This document shows, piece by piece, positions 10,001-16,846 of a stretch of 64,000 nt of DNA. The translations under genes were made by a program, and so were the position numbers. The notes below the pieces were generated by a model, which had not been told where the DNA came from, did no database searches, and saw only the letters and a list, made by a program, of their open reading frames with translations. The stretch covers positions 310,001 through 374,000 of the forward strand of contig NZ_JAGGQQ010000008.1 of NCBI RefSeq assembly GCF_018613195.1, read 5' to 3'. Position 1 is the stretch's first letter, and each line of letters begins with the position of its first letter. The stretch is from Bacillus sp. ISL-45 (GTDB lineage: Bacteria > Bacillota > Bacilli > Bacillales > Cytobacillaceae).

Positions 10001-10910
10001 TGGTGATTTCTTTTAAGGAAGGGTCGATTTCAAGCTGATTCGATCCGCCAAGTGCCGAAACGTCAGCTGTGATTTTGCTGATTGACAGACCTTCTGTCAG
10101 GCCTTGTACATCAACGGATAATACAGCGTTCTGGTTGTAATCAATCGCAGCTGGTGCGACTGTTCCTGAAACCGTCAGTTCACTCTTTTGGAAGACGATT
10201 TCTGAAGTCGGATTGTATGGGTCCTGAACTTCGGTTGTAGTACCGTCTTTCATGGTTACAGCATAAGTATAAGGAGTTGAGCCATTAGGGATGTTATCGT
10301 AAGCAGCTACGAATCTCTCATTTTCAGACTCATACGTCATTGGAATGGTTTCGTTATTAAACTTCAATTCTACCTTTTCGATCGTGTCCATTGCGTCGTT
10401 AGCAAAAAGCTCTTTGTCGCGATAGAAGAAAGTAGCATTTCCCTGGTCAATTTTAGGGGCAGATCCATCAGGAACGATGCGGATTTGTTCTACACCGCTT
10501 GTGATGAAGGCTTTTGTGATGGAGTCGTTTTGGCTTAGTGGGATAAAACGGTCTCCAAATTCTTTTTCGGCAGTATTCCAATCATAGGTGCTGCGTAATA
10601 CAAAACCCATTTGAGTGGCATTTGTGCCAATTGGGATTTCAGCTACAGCCCTACTGCCCTCTTTAGATGCAAAGTCAATTTGGCCATCGGAACCATCTGT
10701 GTTCCAGACCCAAATGTTCCAATCGCCGAAAGTTTGATCTTCACGAATATACGTGAAGCGAACTTTCCGTTCGTCAGCTGTCACCGAGTCTTCTGTTGTC
10801 GAAGAACCTTCTGCAAATGCTTGAGGAGCAGGCACAAAAGGCAGCCACAGGCTCAGCAGCATGATCGCAGTCATGAAGATCGAGAAATTACGCTGTGTGT
10901 TCTTTCTCAT
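4065..10910 (-). CDS. S-layer-anchored amylopullulanase (alpha-amylase plus type I pullulanase)
   Basis: A 2281-residue secreted starch-degrading enzyme with two catalytic units. Order: signal peptide (1-33); CBM41-like starch-binding domain (48-150); a GH13 alpha-amylase (350-780) with nucleophile D568 (FRVD), acid E597 and D663 (SHDED); two more CBM41-like domains (859-960 and 968-1070); CBM48 (1160-1260); a type I pullulanase (1300-1740) with the signature YNWGYDP at 1382-1388, nucleophile D1496, acid E1525 and D1616; a spacer (1875-2085); and three SLH repeats (2088-2281). It should cut both alpha-1,4 and alpha-1,6 bonds and stay on the cell wall. The layout resembles alkaline amylopullulanases described from alkaliphilic Bacillus. 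AAGGAGG precedes the start; two cre-like sites lie upstream. Confidence 0.93.
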   Translation of the reverse strand: MRKNTQRNFSIFMTAIMLLSLWLPFVPAPQAFAEGSSTTEDSVTADERKVRFTYIREDQTFGDWNIWVWNTDGSDGQIDFASKEGSRAVAEIPIGTNATQMGFVLRSTYDWNTAEKEFGDRFIPLSQNDSITKAFITSGVEQIRIVPDGSAPKIDQGNATFFYRDKELFANDAMDTIEKVELKFNNETIPMTYESENERFVAAYDNIPNGSTPYTYAVTMKDGTTTEVQDPYNPTSEIVFQKSELTVSGTVAPAAIDYNQNAVLSVDVQGLTEGLSISKITADVSALGGSNQLEIDPSLKEITIAVDDNVTAGSKEIPLTVVDSFGNYYNGSTTVEVKTRQAVGENDFDWDESIIYFMLTDRFFDGDTTNNDPYNQNYDAKNDRGTYQGGDFKGITQKLDYLDELGVNTIWISPIVENIKHDVRYDNAEGHSYYAYHGYWASNFGQLNPHFGSMQDFHNLIDAAHERGIKIMVDVVLNHTGYGLKDIDGQVTNPPAGYPTDAERSAFSSLLRQGSNVGSDEVRGELAGLPDFKTEDPAVRNAIIQWQTDWIDKATTSKGNTIDYFRVDTVKHVEDTTWMAFKNAITEKMPEHKMIGETWGASAGNDSGYLESGMMDSLLDFDFKNIAKNFANGQLKAANDALISRNGKIDNSATLGQFLGSHDEDGFLHAVGNDVGKLKIAASLQATAKGQPVIYYGEELGQTGANNYPQYDNRYDLAWDQVEGNNVLSHYKKILNFRSDNSEVFAKGERKSIGGTDADKFMVFARTYGNEAAYVGLNVADTAKEVKLTVDAGAVVTDHYSGQTFTASETGEVVLTIPAKADGGTVLLTAEGGAITAAATAGTGDGGGDGTVEPIPANHVRIHYKRDDNNYENFGAWLWNDVASPSANWPTGATMFEKTDSYGAYIDVELKEGAKNIGFLVMDITKGDAGKDGGDKGFTITSPEINEIFIKQGDDKVYKYEPVDLPANTVRVHYVRDNADYEDFGLWFWGDVTSPPSNWTADAPSFENTDRYGAYVDIQLKESAKEIGMITLNKATQEKDGGDKKFNLLDKYNHVWVKQGDDNVYVSPYWEQATGLVSAEVLNEKTILLGFTLTDGLTPEALAEALAITDADGAEVTIDSVEITGTTSVKITAQFALDKLPLSVTYAGRTVSAASGWRMLDDMYAYEGNDLGATYNNGGATLKLWAPKASKVVANFFNKDNAAENIGSIELTKGDKGVWSADVAPGDLNVTDLEGYFYQYDVTNDGVTRQVLDPYAKSMAAFTVNTEGEAGPDGDTVGKAAIVDLSDTDPEGFSHAKIDGYEKREDAVIYEVHVRDFTSDPSIEGDLNARWGSYKAFEDKLEYIKSLGVTHVQLLPVMAWYYGDETKMGQRELNYSAGGNEYNWGYDPHSYFSPDGAYSLDPTNPEQCVKELKEMIDAIHDAGMGVVLDVVYTHMAKASQLNDIVPDYYAFQDAQGNFLGGFGNNLATSHTMAEKLMVDSVKYWFEEYKIDGMRFDMMGDATYPSVQNAYDAAAAVNPDALFIGEGWRTFAGHIAEPELAGMGADQDWMDKTDDVGVFSDEIRNELKSGFGSEGEPRFITGGARDINTIFNNIKGQPGNTADDDPGDMVQYIAAHDNLPLHDVIAQSIKKDPAVPENELEIHKRIRIGNSIILTSQGTAFLHAGQEYGRTKQWKGEGVPEQKYHELKDAQGKSFGYFIHDSYDSSDAINMFDWQKATNKEEYAVNTTTQAFTKGLIELRKSTNAFRLGEMELVDQNVTLLDIPEIQDTDLVIAYENVSTDNTGNYYVFVNADTQERTLTLGDYNFTGGKVLVDSDEAGVKPVSEKSGFSLSRDKLTMDPLTTIVIKLDRKATESPADNGGTNPNPPAPPAAQKPHTIELPAGAAEVVKEKNPSGMIEVITKVAANKVAEIVNAITADKTNVAVKLEKPAAGEKVKAQLPANLFTEAAKKNKQATVEIVTEDASYTLPVSEVNVADLAKKLGVSASDVQITVSVNVVKPDAKNKLNIKSAIIDFTVEAAAGSKKEEIKEFSTYVEREILGSTNFNASKAVAVKLNEDGTFSAVPTLFDGKKATIKSLTNSTYTIVENDVTFTDVNNGKDWAEQYIEALASKYIIKGKGDGTFGSTQQLTRAEFTALLVRALGLPGEKYDGRYKDVKGNEWFNDNNALMAAIEYGIIQGKGNGTFAPGEKITRTEAAAMIGRAMKLDFINYDLSGLDKTKTLKNFTDAGSIGNWAKADVEAVYQAGIMNGKAKDKFGPAGNTQRNEMAKILANFLEKAKLMSY

Positions 10911-10957
10911 TTACATTTTTCCTCCTTAATTTAAATAATTGTTCAGTAGAGTAGTAG

Positions 10958-10963
10958 ATTATA
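10958..10963 (-). promoter_or_regulatory. -10 box of the amylopullulanase promoter
   Basis: A perfect TATAAT on the minus strand, about 48 bases before the start codon. The matching -35 region (about 10981-10986) is poor and abuts a cre-like operator, as expected for a promoter needing regulation. Confidence 0.6.
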
Positions 10964-10986
10964 AAAATCTAGTACTTTACCACTAG

Positions 10987-11000
10987 TGAAACCGTTTGCA
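10987..11000. promoter_or_regulatory. cre-like / LacI-family operator, proximal
   Basis: TGAAACCGTTTGCA fits the CcpA cre consensus TGNAANCGNWNNCA without mismatch. It lies just upstream of the amylopullulanase -35 region. A MalR-type maltose regulator could also bind it. Confidence 0.75.
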
Positions 11001-11031
11001 CAAGTGAACAAAAAAATTATGCTTCAATGAA

Positions 11032-11045
11032 TGCAAACGCTTGCA
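11032..11045. promoter_or_regulatory. cre-like / LacI-family operator, distal
   Basis: TGCAAACGCTTGCA fits the cre consensus fully and is close to a perfect palindrome. It is 45 bases (about four helical turns) from the proximal site, so cooperative or looped binding is possible. Confidence 0.75.
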
Positions 11046-11168
11046 ACGAGTTTTCCTCTCAATATTACAATAGATTCAAAGAAACTTCAATTCATTAAAG
11101 CAAAAAGAATCTGCTGAATAATCTAAAATGTGAAAGAAACGTGAAGCAATTATGACTTTAACAAACTA

Positions 11169-11213
11169 ACACGCCAGCGCGCCGGGGGTCTGACCCCCGG
11201 CGCGCTGGCGCGT
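11169..11213. repeat. Family B palindromic repeat, copy 1
   Basis: A 45-base hairpin centred on GGGGGTCTGACCCCC with GC-rich outer arms (GCCAGCGCGCC and its complement). It sits 8 bases after the 3' end of the S8 protease gene. Confidence 0.95.
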
Positions 11214-11220
11214 TTATGCT

Positions 11221-14148
11221 TTAGTGTAGTGCTCGGTATAGGACTACGCTTGTTTGGGCTCTTGTTGCTTTGGCGAGCGGGTTGAAGCTTCCGTCTGGGA
11301 GGCCTTTTATGAGTCCTGCTTTGGTTGCTTGATAGATTTCTTGTTTGAAAGTGGTGCTTAGCTGCTTGTCGTCTGTAAATGGTTTAGTCGTTGCTGAGTT
11401 CTCCTGGAGGGCAGCCGGATTTTCGACTCTCAGTGCCCGCACGATCATCGCTGCCATTTCTTGGCGGGTGATGACCCTGTTCGGCTGGAATGTGCCATCG
11501 CCAAGCCCGGATGTAATTCCATGGCGCTGAGCAGCTTCGATAAATCCGGCAGCCCATGTCTGGCTTTCAGGCACGTCCTTGAACGTCCCCGCGTATTCTC
11601 TGGTTGGGATGCTGAGCATTCTTGCGAGCAGCACGACAAACTGAGCGCGGGTGACTTCCTCATTGGGAGAGAACAGGTCGGCCGTTTTGCCCTGAATAAT
11701 CAACCGTGATGCCAGCTGTTCAATCTCGGGTTTAGCCCAATGATTTTTAATATCCAGGAATGTTCGATGATTCTCCAATACAGCAAAAGAGGCTAACTGC
11801 CTTGTCTGCAGCACTAACTTTCCACTGACAATATTTCCGCCTGCAAACTGCCACTCGCTGCCTGCTTTTCTGGCACCGAACATTGCTTTTTCAAGGCCTG
11901 CACTTGGTACAGTTGGAAGATCCAATGCGATTGTCATGGGCTTAACAAAAGTATTGAATTGTCTTTTAGTCACCTGGTCAACCATAACGATTTTTGCAAG
12001 GTCAGTTAATAGGCTGGCACCTTTTGGTGGTGCCGATGTTTCCTTGCTAACAGAGATCTCGGTAAGGTGCTCAAGCCTCAAATCCGCAATATTTTCCTTC
12101 GGCATCAAAATAGATAAGCCATTAAGAGACATGTATAGGTCTTTCTTCATTATTTTTAACTCATTCCAAACATCAGGAGAGAAAATGATTTTCCCTGTGT
12201 TTGATGGTAAAGTCAACTCAATTTTACCGTTGGTTTCAACCAGCTTTTCTTTGGTAACCAATAATTCACCATGATCACCCGGTGTCGGTGCAGTCTCAAC
12301 CGGACTCGGTGCAGGTGCAGTAGGTAACGGGCTGACTGGCTGTTCTTGTGTGCCAGGCACTGATGGAACCTGCCCGCCTGGTTCGCTAGGAGACGGAGAT
12401 TCAACAGGAACTTCGACTACACTAGCCTCTGTAGTGAAAGCAACAGTTTTACCGGGTGATTCATTCCCTGTCTGATCAATTGTCCTGATAAGCACAGAGT
12501 AGGCTGTATTAGGAGTAAGGCCCGTGAGTGTATAAGAAGGAGTTTCGTCCTTCAGCACTGTCTTTATTTTTTCATCGTTAAAATAAAGATTCACCTGGGA
12601 AAAATCATCCTCAACAGGGTTTGTCCACGAAATTATTGCAGAAGTCTCTGTAATACTTTCTGCTCTCATTTCTGTTACTTCAGAGGGTGGGGTCGTATCT
12701 GGTAAAGCCTTTGTTTTTACCAATATGCTGGCACCTTTGGAAAGATTGCCATGTCCGTCAACGGTTTTGGCACTAATATTGTATTCCTTGTCAGGACTCA
12801 AGTCAGTAAATGTGTATGAGTCGGCAGCTATTTCACCTGAAAGAACACCGTCTAGGTAAAGGTTTGTTTTTACAAAATCAGCATCGGCCGGCTTCGTGAA
12901 TGAAACTGTAATAGAATCTGTGGTTGTTGCGGCTGCTTGCAGGTTTATTACGTCACCTGGTGGAATATCATCCAAAGTATTGTAGTCGATGAACCCGTAT
13001 CCATAAAACTCATCACGGCCCTCAGGACCTAAATCCTCTGCATATTTTTGCAATTCGACGCGAAGCTCGCTCGCCGATTTGGAGGGATTCTTTTGCTTCA
13101 ATAGCGCCAGGAATCCTGCGATGTGGGGAGCTGCCTGCGACGTTCCGCTCATCATTCCATAAGTTGAAATGCCTCCATCAACATATGTGCTGGCTATTCC
13201 ACTGCCTGGCGCTGTGAATTCGACCTCGGTACCGGTAGAGGAAAAGCTGGATAGTATCTTTCGGGAGTCAACGGAAGAAACGGCAATCACAGAGTCGTAT
13301 TTAGCGGGATAATTGACCGGACTGCCCACATTATCATTGCCGGCAGCGCCAACTAGTAAAATCCCAGCGTTATATGCTCTGTCAACTGCATCCTGCAGTA
13401 ACTGAACATGGCTCGACAGGCCAAGGGAAAGATTTATAATATCCATATCATTAGCAATCGCCCAATCAATCGCTTCGATGACGTCCAAAATACTTCCCTG
13501 GTCACCGTCCATGACTTTCAGTGAGTACAGACTCGCATTGGGAGCTACTCCGACAAACTCTCTGCCTTCAATCGAAGTCGGTCCACCGATTTTTGCTCCG
13601 ACAATTCCGGCAACATGTGTGCCATGGCCATGATTGTCAAAAGGGGAGGACTCGTCTTTCAGGGTTGCTGGGTCGTCCTCCACGAAGCTGATCCGCTGTA
13701 CCACATTCGGCATTTCGGTATGATAGGCAACACCTGAATCAATGATCGCTACTTTTACTTCCAGGCCGGTAATTCCTTGTGCCCATGCCTTAGGGGCATT
13801 GACTGCTTCTACATTCCATTGTCCAGGGGTGCCCAGCAATTCTACCTGTTGATCGACCTGGTGCTCAATATAGCTGATATCCGGGTCGTTTTTTAAAAAA
13901 TGAATTGCAGAATCGGATAGTACTAGATTAATGGCTCTCAAGGATGTAAATTCATCCTTTACTTCGATCGCCTGATTCAAAACCTTTTCTCGCCCGGCTG
14001 AATTCTTGTAAACTACGACAACTTCCGATTTCTGCATCACCGTATACGGTGGCGACTCTAGCGCAAGTGCAGGAGATACCGACGTAACCATGAGACTTAC
14101 TGCAGCCAACGGAACAACAACTAAACTACGAAACCTTTTCCTATTCAT
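11221..14148 (-). CDS. Subtilisin-like serine protease with FN3 and SLH domains
   Basis: Secreted S8 endopeptidase held on the cell wall. Signal peptide (1-30), an I9-like propeptide (about 35-100), catalytic domain (110-400) with D137 (AIIDSG), H175 (HGHGTHVAG), oxyanion N271 (AAGND) and S337 (MSGTSQAAPH); two fibronectin type III domains (about 395-575); a Pro/Ser-rich linker; a beta-rich spacer; and three SLH repeats (796-975). The spacer plus SLH end resembles those of the other large S8 protease and the amylopullulanase in this window, pointing to a shared anchoring cassette. The triad is complete, so it is probably active. Confidence 0.92.
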   Translation of the reverse strand: MNRKRFRSLVVVPLAAVSLMVTSVSPALALESPPYTVMQKSEVVVVYKNSAGREKVLNQAIEVKDEFTSLRAINLVLSDSAIHFLKNDPDISYIEHQVDQQVELLGTPGQWNVEAVNAPKAWAQGITGLEVKVAIIDSGVAYHTEMPNVVQRISFVEDDPATLKDESSPFDNHGHGTHVAGIVGAKIGGPTSIEGREFVGVAPNASLYSLKVMDGDQGSILDVIEAIDWAIANDMDIINLSLGLSSHVQLLQDAVDRAYNAGILLVGAAGNDNVGSPVNYPAKYDSVIAVSSVDSRKILSSFSSTGTEVEFTAPGSGIASTYVDGGISTYGMMSGTSQAAPHIAGFLALLKQKNPSKSASELRVELQKYAEDLGPEGRDEFYGYGFIDYNTLDDIPPGDVINLQAAATTTDSITVSFTKPADADFVKTNLYLDGVLSGEIAADSYTFTDLSPDKEYNISAKTVDGHGNLSKGASILVKTKALPDTTPPSEVTEMRAESITETSAIISWTNPVEDDFSQVNLYFNDEKIKTVLKDETPSYTLTGLTPNTAYSVLIRTIDQTGNESPGKTVAFTTEASVVEVPVESPSPSEPGGQVPSVPGTQEQPVSPLPTAPAPSPVETAPTPGDHGELLVTKEKLVETNGKIELTLPSNTGKIIFSPDVWNELKIMKKDLYMSLNGLSILMPKENIADLRLEHLTEISVSKETSAPPKGASLLTDLAKIVMVDQVTKRQFNTFVKPMTIALDLPTVPSAGLEKAMFGARKAGSEWQFAGGNIVSGKLVLQTRQLASFAVLENHRTFLDIKNHWAKPEIEQLASRLIIQGKTADLFSPNEEVTRAQFVVLLARMLSIPTREYAGTFKDVPESQTWAAGFIEAAQRHGITSGLGDGTFQPNRVITRQEMAAMIVRALRVENPAALQENSATTKPFTDDKQLSTTFKQEIYQATKAGLIKGLPDGSFNPLAKATRAQTSVVLYRALH

Positions 14149-14213
14149 ACTCTGCCCCTTCTTGTTGAAAACTTGGATGCTATTTATATCGGAAGTATAA
14201 AGGTGGATTTAAA

Positions 14214-14252
14214 GTGACAGGCACCATCCATTTTATGGATGGTGCCTGTCAC
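14214..14252. repeat. Family A palindromic repeat, copy 5
   Basis: Canonical 39-base unit. Its right end overlaps the stop codon of the minus-strand lipoprotein gene (TCA at 14249-14251), so the last bases of the repeat are coding-terminal. Confidence 0.95.
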
Positions 14253-15517
14253 TCTGCTATATTGATTTCAAGTTCCTGCCCCTGGAATCCATACTGGAAA
14301 TTTACAGTCCATGCGCTTGCTTCTGGGTTAAAGGATATGTCTCGGATAATGAGTAATTCGTCGCCGCTTGTTTTTTTAGCCTCCGTCATGGCTTTTCTGA
14401 TTACCTGGGATTCGGACATATTCGCGCCGGCAGGCTTGTATTCTGGCAGGACTGTGACATAGAGTGCGCCTCCCTGGCCTGGGTAGGATTCCATGATCGG
14501 TCCGTCCGCTTCAACTTCGACCCTTTGCCCGATTTTCAACTTTTTGGCGGCCTCAGGGAAAGAGAAGTGGGTAGCGCCAAATTGCAATTCTCCCGTTGCT
14601 TTGTTGTACACACGCCCCTGTGCACTTACCGCAAGCAGACCATCTTTGGATAGTTGCATGATATAATCGCCTTCCTTGGAGGGCTGGTCGGTGAATTCCT
14701 TTTCAGGATAAAAAGTGTCAGGCTCTCCTTCTTTGGGAATCATTCGGCCTCTCTGTTCAAAGACGACTTTTCTTTCCGGTAACTGTTTTATGATTTGATT
14801 TTTCTCTTCTTCTGAAAGGAAGTTGTGGCCAATGACGACTTCTCCAGTGACGGTATCTACATGGGAAGAGTGATTTCCGCTGGTATAACCTGATAATCTA
14901 TGAATTCTTTTTACAGTCTCATATACCTTAGTGGTTAAATCATAGTTCTCCGTTGTTGTGTAAGGAGAATAGAAGATATGGATATACTCTGCTTTAATTT
15001 CTCCGGCATCGACTTTTGTCTGCATTTCTTGAAGGAACTTAGTCAAGCGGTCATCAGCCTTTTTAACACCAATCCAAAAGCCCATTCGTTCACCGTTTTG
15101 ATTGCTGTTTTCTAGAAAAATCACCATATTATCCTCTAGAGCTTTGTATCCGCCATAGAGTCTTTCCAAAGCCTGAGGAGCTATAGTTCCCTCGATAGCT
15201 TGCATAGTAAGTGCTTCCGCTAGTTCTTCAGTCGGTTTACCGAATAAGCCGTCTTTAAAATCCTGACGTTCCTTAGTTTCTTCAATTTTTTTATTGCGTT
15301 CCGGGGTCTCTTTCGCAGTCTGCTTCAATTTCGCAATGATGGCTCTGTTGTTGACAACCTCAATCGTTTTCCAGCCAGATTCATTCGCAGGGAGAGTATT
15401 CTCGACCGGTGTTCCCGCTGCTTTGTCGAACCCATGATTGTCTTTATCTGTCGGCCCGCATCCCGAAATGGTAATTGCGACTCCAAGCAAAGCGGCTGCT
15501 ACATGATGTCTCCTCAT
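14249..15517 (-). CDS. Lipoprotein with C-terminal DUF3221 (YobA-like) domain
   Basis: 422 residues with a lipoprotein signal (modified Cys at residue 20, TISGC). The middle (about 100-250) is alpha/beta and unassigned. A DUF3221-like OB-type domain follows (about 285-350), with KIGQRVEVEADGPIMESYPG matching the family pattern of G-x-x-V-x-V...G-x-I-x-x-SYP. A last section (360-422) may be another beta domain. The biochemical role of DUF3221 is not known to me. AGGAGG lies about 7 bases before the ATG. The gene is monocistronic between repeats, and its stop codon lies inside a family A repeat. Confidence 0.65.
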   Translation of the reverse strand: MRRHHVAAALLGVAITISGCGPTDKDNHGFDKAAGTPVENTLPANESGWKTIEVVNNRAIIAKLKQTAKETPERNKKIEETKERQDFKDGLFGKPTEELAEALTMQAIEGTIAPQALERLYGGYKALEDNMVIFLENSNQNGERMGFWIGVKKADDRLTKFLQEMQTKVDAGEIKAEYIHIFYSPYTTTENYDLTTKVYETVKRIHRLSGYTSGNHSSHVDTVTGEVVIGHNFLSEEEKNQIIKQLPERKVVFEQRGRMIPKEGEPDTFYPEKEFTDQPSKEGDYIMQLSKDGLLAVSAQGRVYNKATGELQFGATHFSFPEAAKKLKIGQRVEVEADGPIMESYPGQGGALYVTVLPEYKPAGANMSESQVIRKAMTEAKKTSGDELLIIRDISFNPEASAWTVNFQYGFQGQELEINIAE

Positions 15518-15583
15518 AATATCCTCCTAATAATTGTTATTAACTTAGACGGACAGCGAAGGGAGAAGTTACAAATTATGCCT

Positions 15584-15640
15584 GCTTTAACCCAGTAACG
15601 CGCCGGGGGTCAGACCCCCGGCGCGTTACTGTGCTAAAGG
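15584..15640. repeat. Family B palindromic repeat, copy 2
   Basis: The perfect core (15594-15630) is AGTAACGCGCC-GGGGGTCAGACCCCC-GGCGCGTTACT. Weaker pairing (CTTTAA...CTAAAG) extends to 15584 and 15640. Confidence 0.95.
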
Positions 15641-15695
15641 GTGGAGTTTTTCGTTCTTATGGCTGGAGGTCTTGATATGCTTGGTTTCTAGGTGT

Positions 15696-15717
15696 TTTAA
15701 TCAAACGTTTGATTAAA
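15696..15717. promoter_or_regulatory. Perfect 22-bp palindrome upstream of galU
   Basis: Half-site TTTAATCAAAC followed by its exact complement, 104 bases before galU. The AT-rich inverted repeat around ACGT looks like a TetR/AcrR-type operator. No TetR gene is in the window, and no -10/-35 pair stands out. Confidence 0.55.
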
Positions 15718-15821
15718 TAAGAATAGCGATTAGAAAATATAATTTTCATAAAGAAATTAGACTGCTAATATAAATTGATAAGATAAAGACCAAAAGAGAT
15801 GATTTCTAAAGGAGGGGGAGT

Positions 15822-16718
15822 ATGAAGAAAAGGGTTCGAAAGGCGATTATCCCTGCTGCTGGTTTGGGTACACGGTTTTTGCCGGCGACGAAAGCAATGC
15901 CGAAGGAGATGCTGCCAATCGTTGATAAGCCGACAATCCAGTATATAGTGGAAGAGGCGGTCGCTTCTGGAATTGAAGATATTATCATTGTTACAGGTAA
16001 AGGCAAGCGTGCGATTGAGGATCATTTTGATTTTTCACCTGAGCTAGAAATGAATCTGGAGCAAAAAGGTAAGCTTGATTTGCTTGAGAAGGTTCGTTAT
16101 CCATCTAATCTGGCGAATATCCACTATATCAGGCAGAAGGAGCCTAAGGGTTTGGGGCATGCTGTTTGGTGTGCCAGGCATTTTATCGGCGATGAACCAT
16201 TTGCGGTCCTGCTTGGGGACGATGTTGTCCAGAGCGAGACACCTTGTTTGGGGCAGTTAATGGAGCAGTATGATAAAACGAGATCAACGATAATTGGGGT
16301 ACAGCCAGTGGAAATGGGTGAGACACATCGATATGGGATTATAGATGGAGCGGAGCTGGAGGACCGGCGTTATGTAGTAGAGACACTCGTGGAAAAACCA
16401 GCGCCAGGCACGGCACCTTCTAACCTGGCGATTATGGGACGATACATCCTTACGCCCGAAATTTTCATGTTCCTTGACCAGATGGAAACCGGGGCAGGCG
16501 GTGAAATCCAGCTGACAGATGCCATCCAAAAGCTCAATCAAATCCAGCGAGTTTTCGCTTATAACTTCGAAGGAAAACGGTACGACGTGGGTGAAAAAAT
16601 TGGCTTTGTAAAGACGACCATTGAATTCGCTCTGAAAGACCCCAACCTTCGCTCAGATATCTTGAAATACCTGGATGTTGTATTGGAAAAAGAACGTAAA
16701 GATAAGAAAAAGTGGTAA
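15822..16718 (+). CDS. galU: UTP-glucose-1-phosphate uridylyltransferase
   Basis: Makes UDP-glucose from UTP and glucose-1-phosphate for teichoic acid glucosylation, glycolipids and polysaccharides. The 298 residues are full length. The nucleotide-binding motif [20 protein letters not shown] is at residues 9-28, and LLGDD plus the VEKP and EIQLTDA motifs follow. The start at 15822 has AAAGGAGGGGG 5-9 bases before it. With galE 3.5 kb downstream it can feed UDP-galactose supply for envelope glycans among the SLH proteins. Also named gtaB in Bacillus. Confidence 0.95.
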   Translation: MKKRVRKAIIPAAGLGTRFLPATKAMPKEMLPIVDKPTIQYIVEEAVASGIEDIIIVTGKGKRAIEDHFDFSPELEMNLEQKGKLDLLEKVRYPSNLANIHYIRQKEPKGLGHAVWCARHFIGDEPFAVLLGDDVVQSETPCLGQLMEQYDKTRSTIIGVQPVEMGETHRYGIIDGAELEDRRYVVETLVEKPAPGTAPSNLAIMGRYILTPEIFMFLDQMETGAGGEIQLTDAIQKLNQIQRVFAYNFEGKRYDVGEKIGFVKTTIEFALKDPNLRSDILKYLDVVLEKERKDKKKW

Positions 16719-16729
16719 AGGGTTACATT

Positions 16730-16780
16730 ACCACGTTAAAGGGATGGGGGTCTGACCCCCGTTAGAGTAACGTGTTAAAG
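16730..16780. repeat. Family B palindromic repeat, copy 3 (imperfect)
   Basis: The core TGGGGGTCTGACCCCC is intact, and outer arms (ACGTTAAAGGG against GAGTAACGTGTTAAAG) pair only in part. It lies directly after galU. Confidence 0.85.
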
Positions 16781-16789
16781 TGCTTTGTT

Positions 16790-16845
16790 AAATTCAAAAA
16801 GCGCCATGGCTGCAGATTAATCTGGCCTTGACGCTTTTTGAATTT
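16790..16845. terminator. Bidirectional terminator between galU and the SLH-transglycosylase gene
   Basis: A 14-bp perfect stem (AAATTCAAAAAGCG / CGCTTTTTGAATTT) around a 28-base loop, A/T-rich on both outer sides, between convergent genes. Confidence 0.8.
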
Positions 16846-16846
16846 A

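Noticed and set aside
14249-15517. Lipoprotein considered as CamS sex-pheromone precursor
   Set aside because: General size and lipobox fit, but the sequence lacks CamS core motifs and instead shows a DUF3221-like domain.
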